A stretch of DNA of 12,753 nucleotides, from assembly GCA_964576585.1 (NCBI GenBank), contig CAZNWO010000089.1, forward strand, positions 1 to 12,753, written 5' to 3'. The notes under the pieces are model-generated. The model did no database searches. It had not been told where the DNA came from and saw nothing but the letters and a program-made list of their open reading frames with translations. The position numbers and the translations under genes were made by a program. Below, piece by piece: positions 1-5,851 of the stretch. The stretch comes from GCA-2730975 sp964576585 (lineage in GTDB: Bacteria > Verrucomicrobiota > Verrucomicrobiia > Opitutales > Seribacteraceae). How positions within the stretch are numbered: the stretch's first letter is position 1; the number at the start of each line of letters is the position of its first letter.

Positions 1-420
1 GGCGTCACCCAAGGTGGTCACCCGCAACTTTCCGGCAAACCGATCCCCCATCCATTTCTGCTCGACACCCGCCGAATAACCTCCTCGCGGCTCGTCCAAA
101 AAGGTACGAGTCAAACCTCTCTCACTCCGGATGGTCACGATGCCATTAGGTCGAGCCCAACCCGTTTCGCGTTCCTCGTCCAGACGGCGCAGAAAAGATT
201 CAGTTGGCGAATCCTCCCCTTCGGAGCTCAACTTGGCGTCAACGCCACCCAAAGAAATGGGCCATGTGTTGAGCGGGACGTTTAATCTCTTGGAGTCGCT
301 CAACCAGCGCAACTCGTGCCGAACAAAGGGATCCGATGGCCCCAGAAAGGGTTCGCCTCCGGCATGGTGCACGCAAAGCAGGCAAAACCATGACAAAGAC
401 AATTGGAGAATAAATTTCAT
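1..420 (-). CDS. Capsule-assembly Wzi-like outer-membrane protein, N-terminal part (runs off left edge)
   Basis: The minus-strand frame is open from an ATG at 420 to base 1 (140 codons, no stop), so only the N-terminal part is in the window. Residues 1-22 look like a signal peptide: MKF, a hydrophobic stretch (ILQLSLSWFCLLCV), then a small-residue AGG region. After it comes a segment typical of the Wzi capsule-assembly family as I remember it: 'GPSDPFVRHELRWLSD' followed by 'VPLNTWPISLGGV', meaning a mature N-terminus with a short helix and then 'PL.TWP'. Wzi is an outer-membrane beta-barrel that helps anchor surface polysaccharide; the barrel would lie beyond the edge. An in-frame TGA at 466-468 (minus reading) lies upstream of the ATG and no ATG occurs between, which supports the start, although no Shine-Dalgarno sequence is visible. 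It is divergent from glnD and unrelated in function. The family call is from a short segment and could be wrong; secretion is more certain. Confidence 0.6.
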   Translation of the reverse strand, partial: MKFILQLSLSWFCLLCVHHAGGEPFLGPSDPFVRHELRWLSDSKRLNVPLNTWPISLGGVDAKLSSEGEDSPTESFLRRLDEERETGWARPNGIVTIRSERGLTRTFLDEPRGGYSAGVEQKWMGDRFAGKLRVTTLGDA

Positions 421-482
421 GAAGGTAGGAAAAGCACAAATGAGAAGATGATCCGGAAAAAAGTTTCAGGCAATATCAAACC

Positions 483-500
483 CGAGCCTCTTTAAGCTCG
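483..500. repeat. Short inverted repeat upstream of glnD
   Basis: CGAGC (483-487) and GCTCG (496-500) are perfect inverted arms around an 8-base AT-rich spacer. It could be a small hairpin or an operator half-site pair. Five base pairs are easily found by chance, so this is only a positional note in the divergent spacer. Confidence 0.25.
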
Positions 501-508
501 CGCCGATA

Positions 509-520
509 AACCTTAAGGTT
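509..520. repeat. 12-bp perfect palindrome upstream of glnD
   Basis: AACCTTAAGGTT is a perfect palindrome centred about 29 bp upstream of the glnD ATG, in the spacer shared with the divergent gene. Its length and position suit a binding site for a dimeric regulator or an overlap with a promoter, but I do not recognise it as the site of a known regulator. The match itself is seen directly; the role is inference. Confidence 0.35.
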
Positions 521-543
521 ATGACCCCTAGTTACCAAGGGAC

Positions 544-3336
544 ATGAAAGACGATCCTCTTTTTAGGCGAATCCGGCAACATGCCGAGAAACGTCTCAGG
601 TTTTCCGAGACACAATCGGACAAGGCGCGAGTGGAACAGCTCAAGGAGTTTCTACATCTTGAGAACCTGATGATCCGCAGGTATCACGAAAAGGGAGACT
701 CGGGACTAAGGGTAGCGAGGGCTCGAGCCGTCATCATGGACGTCCTGATTGAAAGCCTCCATGAATACGCCCTGAAATTATCCAAAGATTTCCTAGCAAA
801 ACCTAAACCAATGGCCCTTTTTGCGACCGGTGGATTCGGAAGAGGCGAACTATGCCCCCACAGCGATCTGGACTTGATGTTCCTGTACCCAAAGTCCGCC
901 TCGGGCAAGCCTCTGGAAACCCTAAAGGAAATAATGACACGGGAAATCCTTTATCCATTGTGGGACTTGGGACTAAAGGTAGGCCATTCCTCACGAAGCA
1001 TTCTCGAGACACTCGAGGAATCGAAGAAAGACATACGCACGAAGAACGCACTGCTTGATTCTCGCTTCCTCTCGGGAGACAAAAGCGTAGCCGAAAACTT
1101 CCTACAAAAATTTGCGAAATCATGCATCAGGAAGAACCGTGAGCAATATCTCCGGAAGATTATCGCTGGACAAGTGGAGAGAAGAAAGCAAAAGGGAGAG
1201 ACCGTATTCCTTCAGACCCCGGACGTGAAAAACGGCACCGGCGGATTGAGAGACTATCAGGCGATCCTGTGGATGGCGAAAGTTCGCTACGGCGACAAGG
1301 GCCTCGATGGGTTGATCGACAGAAAACTTGTTTCCGCTTCGGAGGCGAAAACCTTTAAGGAATCCTATTCATTCCTTTTGCGGGTCAGAAACGAACTCCA
1401 CTTTGGCAGCAAGCGCCCAAACGACGTGCTGCACTTGGAAAAGCAGCCCGAGATTGCTCAAGGATTGGGATTTGAGCAGGAAGACATCTTCGAGAGAGTC
1501 GAGGCCTTCATGGGAGAGTACTATTCGAGAACTCGCTTGATAAGACAAACCTCCGAGGGATTGGAAGCTCTACTGGCTCCCAAAGACGAAAAGCAGGGCT
1601 TGTTTAATCGTTTCGTCGGATTCCTCTCCCCGAAAAGTTCGAGACAGGCCAAAGAAATGGATGGGTTCCTCTTATCCGACGGGATTCTCGAAGCTCTTCA
1701 CCCAAAGGTCTTGGACGAGGATCCCGAGCGCATCCTGCGCGTCTTCCGACATAGCCAAAAACACCATGCAAAGCTGGCTCCAAGCCTACGTGGCCTCATA
1801 AGAAACAGACTCAGTATCATTGACGGCGAACTAATCACAAAGCCATCCGCGAACGTCACCTTTCGATCCATTCTTCAGGAACTGGGTTCCGTTGCCCCGA
1901 CCCTCTACAGTATGCACGAACTTGGAGTGTTGGGACGCTTTGTCCCGGAATTTGAACGGCTTACCTGCAAGGTGCAGCACGAGCTTTATCATCGCTATAC
2001 GGCGGACGCTCACATCATCCAATGCATTCGTGAACTGGACAAAATCTTCCAAGACGAAGAATCCAATGGAAGACCCTATCACGAAATTATTCGGAGAACG
2101 GACGTGCCCGCTCTTCTGTATCTCATGCTTTTCCTGCACGACTTGGGCAAGGACGAAGGCCCCAAAGGCCATTGCGAGCGAGGCGAGCGAATTGCCGGAA
2201 ACTTGCTCCAAAGACTAGCCGTACCAAGCGAAATGCACGAAAGAGTGCTTTTTGTCGTGAAGAACCATCTGGAAATGGTGAGGTATTTCCTAAAGTACGA
2301 TCTGGAGGATTCGGAAGTGATCGATGCCTTCGCCGGATTGGTGGGCAGCGAGCAGCGCCTATGCTATCTTTACGTTCACTCCTATTGCGACGCAAAGGGC
2401 ACGTCGCCGGAACTATGGAACGACCACAAGGACGAACTTCATCATCAGTTGTTCACTGCAACCCTGAGAACTCTGAGGGGAAGACCCGCCCGAAGGAATC
2501 CAGAGACATTGAGAAGCTCTTATCGAGAGTTGAAGGTCGATCAACTCACCAAAAACGAAATCTCAGAGCAACTGGATTTGTTTCCCGATCGGTATTTCGC
2601 CCATGCGTTCGGGGAGGAAGTTGCCCTTCACCTTTCCATGACCGAGCGTTTCAGTAAAGCTTCCGAAGGCACCCGGAACGGAATCCAACCGGCTCCCATA
2701 GTCGAATGGCGAGATGACCTTCGACGATCGCTCACTATCGTTCACGTTTTGACCACCGACCGAGAGAGACTTTTCGAAAAACTGGCGGGTGCCTTTGCCA
2801 TTTGCGGCATGAACATCCTTAGCGCAAGAGCATTCACCCGGTTGGATGGGCTCGCAATCGACGTTTTCTTCATCGAGAAGGACTTTCTCGCTGCCAAGGA
2901 AAAGGAAGAAAGGTCCAGGGAAACCCTCGAGCAAACTCTAAGGGACGTTCTTGAGGGAAAAAGCTCGCCCGAACAACTGATCATGGAACGCATCCGCAAG
3001 CTTGAACGTAGGCAAACCTACTCCACCAACGACAAGCTTGGGGCTACAATTGCTCCAAAGGTCGATTTGTACAGGGATGTGGTCATAGGTCGGACAATCG
3101 TTGAGGTAAGCGCCGCCGATCGACCGGGATTGCTTCATCTCATAGCAAAGAACATTTCCTCCTGTGGCCTGAACATTACCTTTGCCCGAATAGCCACTGA
3201 ACACGGGGTTGCCACCGATATATTTCATGTTGAGACTTCCGCCCCGAAGGAAACCTACTCCCCGGCCCGTTACCTCGAGCTCAGGGAAAGATTGGGTAAA
3301 GCTCTGGTCGAGGGCAGTTTCCAAGTGGAAGTCTGA
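544..3336 (+). CDS. glnD: Bifunctional PII uridylyltransferase / uridylyl-removing enzyme GlnD
   Basis: 930 residues, close to the usual 850-950 of the family. The enzyme attaches UMP to PII signal proteins when glutamine is low and removes it when glutamine is high, in the cytosol. Domain order is complete. The nucleotidyltransferase motif is GGFGRGEL (about 96-103) followed by SDLD (107-110), supplying the metal-binding aspartates. A GlnD central helical region follows. The HD phosphohydrolase domain has HRYTADAH (about 483-490) and HDLGK (532-536), the hydrolase metal ligands. Two C-terminal ACT domains (about 730-800 and 851-925; 'DRPGLL' in the second) bind glutamine. With both catalytic motifs intact, both activities are expected. 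The ATG at 544 is the first start after an in-frame TAG at 529-531. No PII gene, glnA or ntr gene is in the window, so its partner lies elsewhere. It is a single plus-strand gene, convergent with the kinase gene 31 bp downstream. Confidence 0.95.
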   Translation: MKDDPLFRRIRQHAEKRLRFSETQSDKARVEQLKEFLHLENLMIRRYHEKGDSGLRVARARAVIMDVLIESLHEYALKLSKDFLAKPKPMALFATGGFGRGELCPHSDLDLMFLYPKSASGKPLETLKEIMTREILYPLWDLGLKVGHSSRSILETLEESKKDIRTKNALLDSRFLSGDKSVAENFLQKFAKSCIRKNREQYLRKIIAGQVERRKQKGETVFLQTPDVKNGTGGLRDYQAILWMAKVRYGDKGLDGLIDRKLVSASEAKTFKESYSFLLRVRNELHFGSKRPNDVLHLEKQPEIAQGLGFEQEDIFERVEAFMGEYYSRTRLIRQTSEGLEALLAPKDEKQGLFNRFVGFLSPKSSRQAKEMDGFLLSDGILEALHPKVLDEDPERILRVFRHSQKHHAKLAPSLRGLIRNRLSIIDGELITKPSANVTFRSILQELGSVAPTLYSMHELGVLGRFVPEFERLTCKVQHELYHRYTADAHIIQCIRELDKIFQDEESNGRPYHEIIRRTDVPALLYLMLFLHDLGKDEGPKGHCERGERIAGNLLQRLAVPSEMHERVLFVVKNHLEMVRYFLKYDLEDSEVIDAFAGLVGSEQRLCYLYVHSYCDAKGTSPELWNDHKDELHHQLFTATLRTLRGRPARRNPETLRSSYRELKVDQLTKNEISEQLDLFPDRYFAHAFGEEVALHLSMTERFSKASEGTRNGIQPAPIVEWRDDLRRSLTIVHVLTTDRERLFEKLAGAFAICGMNILSARAFTRLDGLAIDVFFIEKDFLAAKEKEERSRETLEQTLRDVLEGKSSPEQLIMERIRKLERRQTYSTNDKLGATIAPKVDLYRDVVIGRTIVEVSAADRPGLLHLIAKNISSCGLNITFARIATEHGVATDIFHVETSAPKETYSPARYLELRERLGKALVEGSFQVEV

Positions 3337-3367
3337 AGACGCATCACTCGAAAATCGGCAGCATGCC
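3337..3367. other. Convergent junction between glnD and the kinase gene
   Basis: Only 31 bp lie between the glnD TGA (3334-3336) and the kinase TAA (3368-3370 on the minus strand). I see no GC-rich hairpin with a T-run in either direction, so transcripts of the two genes may overlap at their 3' ends or end by a Rho-type mechanism. Confidence 0.4.
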
Positions 3368-5095
3368 TTAAGAGTCCGCCAAAGGCAGTGTAAGCCTAAA
3401 GGTCGTTCCCTCCGCACCAGTGTCAACAAGTTCAAGGTCTCCCTCGTGGCTTCTCAAAATTCGCTTGGAAATGGCAAGACCCAAGCCAACGCCTTCAGAA
3501 TTGCCCGTCAAAAAGGTCTCGAAAATTCTGGATTGCATGTCTCTGGAAATGCCACGCCCGGAATCCTTGATGTAGATCATCGCCTTTCCTTCACTTGAAA
3601 GATCGATGTTCATTGAAAGCGATCCACCTTCAGGCATGGCCGCCAAAGCGTTGAGGATCAGGTTCAGCATGGCCTGCTGCAGTTGGCCCTTGTCCGCGCT
3701 GACGACCAAGTCTGGTGGAACGGATTCGATTTCCATTTCCACCTTGGAAAGAACCATCTTGATGCGAACTAGGCGCGAAACATCATCTAGTAGCTCCGCG
3801 AGAAAAAGGTCGGTTCGAACGGCCTCTCTATTCTTGCCGAAGTCAAGGATGCGTCCGGCAATTTGCTCAAGGTGATCTAGCTTTTCCCGAATCACGGAGA
3901 GGTCTTTCTCGGCCTCACCATCGGTTTCAACGCCTGTTCGAACGGAATCGAACAACAATCGCAGGACCATGAGCGGATTCCGAATCTCATGGGCAATTTC
4001 GGCGGCGAGCATGCCCAGAGTGGTCAAACGTTCGCTTTTTCGCAGATTTTCCTCGGTATCGAGAACGATACCGTATAGCCGAGCATTCTCGATGGCGAGA
4101 GCACCCAAATCGGCCAAGGCTCTGGCCACCAGAAGCTCGTCGTCATTAAAGCGGTGAGCCTTGTCCAGATAAACGGACAGGACGCCTATGGCCTTTTTTT
4201 CATAGACCATGGGCGTGGCGAGCATGGAACACAGGTTTTCGTCACGAATCAATTGCGTGAAGTGATGTTCCTCGGTTCGGCAAAGGTCACTTTCCTGTAC
4301 TTGACGCAAACCCCGCAAGGCAGAACCCAGAATGCTGTCCGAAGGCCGAAGGGTCTCATTCAAATCAAGGGATCCATCCGGCCCCCGCAAGGAATGCAAA
4401 CGCAGCAAGTCCTCCTCGGAGTCGTAAAGGAAGAGGGCGGAAAAGCGACATCCCATTAGTTCCAGAGCCTCCCTGCCGATGGTACGCAAGACTTCCTCGA
4501 CCTCTCTTTTGCCAGCCACCTCATGTCCTACCTGGACGAATGACTGAAGCTGTTCGGCCTTTCTTCGCAGTTGCCGAATAAGCCAAGTGTTCTCCAGCAC
4601 GCGGCCCGCCTCATTGGCCAAGAGGCTGAGCAGGCGCAAGTCGGATTCGTCGAAAGCTTCCTCGAGAAAGGAATCGACGTTGAGAACCCCGATGGGACGA
4701 CCACGCTCCATGAGGGGAGCGCACATTTCAGACTTAACGTCCGGATTCAACGGAAAGTAACGGGGGTCTTCCGCAACCTTTGGAGCAAGAACGGCCTCGC
4801 CGTGAAGAACAACCCAACCGGTGATTCCTTTGCCGACGGGAAGCTCGAAACCCTTGGTGTCTTCGGAAAAGCCGCGCTCGACCTCGATGAGCAATTTAAC
4901 CGAGGTCGGATCAAGCAAGGCGATGGACGCGGAATTGGCATCGAAGGTTCTCATCACTTCGTCGAGAATACCCTCCAAGGCAACCGCAGGGTCCTCGGTC
5001 TCGCCGACGAGGGAACTCACACGATACAGGGCGTCCAATGCCCTACCGTCCCGCTGTCCGGAAACTCCGCTCTCCGTGGTCACGCGCCAAACCAT
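3368..5095 (-). CDS. Soluble sensor histidine kinase with two GAF domains
   Basis: 575 residues from the ATG at 5095. An in-frame TTG at 5119 would add 8 residues and has GGGAG upstream at a long spacing; I prefer the ATG but the start is uncertain. The protein has no membrane segment or signal peptide, so it should sense something in the cytosol. Two GAF domains come first (about 20-170, with 'GITGWV', 'APLMERGRPIGVLNVD'; and about 185-340, with 'ATPMVYEKKAIGVLSVY'). The kinase core has an H-box AAEIAHEIRNPL with the phospho-accepting His369, an N-box LNLILNAL (477-484), a G1 box DSGRG (511-515) and a G2 box GVGLGL (535-540). The H-box is of the NtrB/AtoS-like type. All catalytic boxes are intact. 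No response regulator is adjacent, so the output is unknown. It lies 65 bp after the HNH gene on the same strand and converges on glnD. The GAF ligands cannot be read from sequence. Confidence 0.9.
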   Translation of the reverse strand: MVWRVTTESGVSGQRDGRALDALYRVSSLVGETEDPAVALEGILDEVMRTFDANSASIALLDPTSVKLLIEVERGFSEDTKGFELPVGKGITGWVVLHGEAVLAPKVAEDPRYFPLNPDVKSEMCAPLMERGRPIGVLNVDSFLEEAFDESDLRLLSLLANEAGRVLENTWLIRQLRRKAEQLQSFVQVGHEVAGKREVEEVLRTIGREALELMGCRFSALFLYDSEEDLLRLHSLRGPDGSLDLNETLRPSDSILGSALRGLRQVQESDLCRTEEHHFTQLIRDENLCSMLATPMVYEKKAIGVLSVYLDKAHRFNDDELLVARALADLGALAIENARLYGIVLDTEENLRKSERLTTLGMLAAEIAHEIRNPLMVLRLLFDSVRTGVETDGEAEKDLSVIREKLDHLEQIAGRILDFGKNREAVRTDLFLAELLDDVSRLVRIKMVLSKVEMEIESVPPDLVVSADKGQLQQAMLNLILNALAAMPEGGSLSMNIDLSSEGKAMIYIKDSGRGISRDMQSRIFETFLTGNSEGVGLGLAISKRILRSHEGDLELVDTGAEGTTFRLTLPLADS

Positions 5096-5104
5096 AGAAC
5101 GGAA

Positions 5105-5118
5105 TGAGCCGCGGCTCA
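5105..5118. repeat. 14-bp perfect palindrome just ahead of the kinase ATG
   Basis: TGAGCCGCGGCTCA is a perfect 14-bp palindrome ending 9 bases before the kinase ATG (5095 on the minus strand). In RNA it could form a 5-bp stem with a CGCG loop right where a ribosome would bind; in DNA it is a symmetric site fit for a dimeric protein. If translation instead began at the TTG at 5119, most of it would be coding. Which of these applies cannot be told from sequence alone. Confidence 0.4.
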
Positions 5119-5160
5119 AACACCAAAGACTCCCGTTTCAAGAGAGCAAAAGGGGAAAAA

Positions 5161-5748
5161 CTACTTGGACTGGATGAAATGCCGCCAACTATCCTCGATC
5201 TTTCGACCATACAGATAACTGACGAAAGGTCGCTGCCTTGGACGCGCCGGCTCGGAGAGCAACCTCATCCCGGCTTCCAATGGTTCGCGGTTTCCCTTTC
5301 GGCTGTTGCACCGGATGCAAGCGGTGACGATGTTTTCCCAGTTTGTCTTACCACCGCGATCACGGGGAACAACGTGATCCATATTAAGTTCCTTTGCAGA
5401 AAAGGAGCCACCGCAATACTGGCAACGGTAGCCGTCTCGCTCGAATAAGTTTTGACGATTGAACTTCATCTCGCGCAGAAGCATTCGATCGTATCGGCGC
5501 AGCAGGAGAACGCTGGGCACCCTAACAGGTTGGTTCACGGTGCGAATAACTCGTCCGCTCTCGGGCTCGGGGGATTCTGCGGAAAAAGCAAACCAACCCA
5601 CCGCATCAAAAAGACGAAAACTCCCATCCTCGGCGAAGATGACCTGAGCATGATCCTGAGTCAAAAGACTGAAAGCTCTTTCAACGCCCACAACGTTGAC
5701 GGCTTGCCAGAGACGATTCAGGACTAGTGTCTGGAAAGCGGTATCCAT
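5161..5748 (-). CDS. Stand-alone HNH endonuclease-family protein
   Basis: 195 residues. The C-terminal half is a classic zinc-type HNH module: Cys109-x2-Cys112, then Asp124-His125 followed by 'VPRDRGG', Asn136, and Cys144-x2-Cys147. The paired cysteines should hold a structural zinc, and Asp/His/Asn form the metal-dependent nuclease site; none is missing. The first ~90 residues ('TLVLNRLWQAVNV...') have no nuclease motif and match a widespread chromosomal HNH family of unknown role, as I remember it. No methyltransferase, restriction subunit, intron or phage gene is nearby, so a classical restriction or homing role has no support here. The ATG at 5748 is preceded by GAGGA 3 bases away, the clearest ribosome binding site in the minus-strand cluster. 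It lies 103 bp after purF, perhaps with its own promoter, and 65 bp before the kinase gene. Nuclease activity is inferred; DNA repair or processing is only a guess. Confidence 0.85.
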   Translation of the reverse strand: MDTAFQTLVLNRLWQAVNVVGVERAFSLLTQDHAQVIFAEDGSFRLFDAVGWFAFSAESPEPESGRVIRTVNQPVRVPSVLLLRRYDRMLLREMKFNRQNLFERDGYRCQYCGGSFSAKELNMDHVVPRDRGGKTNWENIVTACIRCNSRKGNREPLEAGMRLLSEPARPRQRPFVSYLYGRKIEDSWRHFIQSK

Positions 5749-5851
5749 GCTTCCTCAAGTTGCGGAAAAAAAACAAAGGCTGTCAAAGGATTTCTTTGCG
5801 ATTATTCTGCGCATCGCTGCTAAAAGCCTCAGGAAGAGGAATTTCGCAGAC
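5749..5851 (-). promoter_or_regulatory. purF-HNH spacer with a possible promoter
   Basis: This 103-bp gap is the largest break in the minus-strand cluster. On the minus strand it holds a perfect TTGACA (5786-5781) ahead of the HNH start, but the hexamer 17-18 bp further on matches the -10 consensus poorly. A run of eight T (minus strand) lies between. Just after the purF stop there is a 4-bp CCTC/GAGG stem followed by CTTTTA, too weak to call a terminator. A dyad GCGAT (5798-5802) and ATCGC (5813-5817) surrounds a 10-base loop. Transcription of HNH and the kinase may be partly separate from the purine genes. Confidence 0.3.

Larger units (their letters stand above)
421..543. promoter_or_regulatory. 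Divergent intergenic region between the Wzi-like gene and glnD
   Basis: This 123-bp spacer separates two divergent starts (420 minus, 544 plus), so promoters for both genes are expected here by arrangement. It is more AT-rich than the flanking genes. I could not find a -35/-10 pair of good spacing for either direction. It contains a perfect 12-bp palindrome (509-520) and a short dyad (483-500), listed separately. Near glnD the sequence AAGGG ends only 2 bases before the ATG, too close to act as a good ribosome binding site. Confidence 0.45.

Noticed and set aside
131..451. 106-codon plus-strand frame at the left edge
   Set aside because: Opposite the Wzi-like gene, whose signal peptide and mature N-terminus are convincing; the plus-strand translation has no motif.
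2172..2657. 161-codon plus-strand frame inside glnD
   Set aside because: Basic, low-information translation in an alternative frame of the HD-domain region of glnD.
4571..5107. 178-codon plus-strand frame opposite the kinase GAF domain
   Set aside because: Antisense to a well-supported gene, with no start signal and no known motif.
5161..5748. HNH gene as part of a defence or restriction system
   Set aside because: No methyltransferase, helicase, toxin-antitoxin or other defence gene is present; flanks are purF and a histidine kinase.
5827..5839. Possible terminator after purF (CCTC/GAGG stem then CTTTTA on the minus strand)
   Set aside because: Only four base pairs and a short interrupted T-run; not enough to call a terminator.
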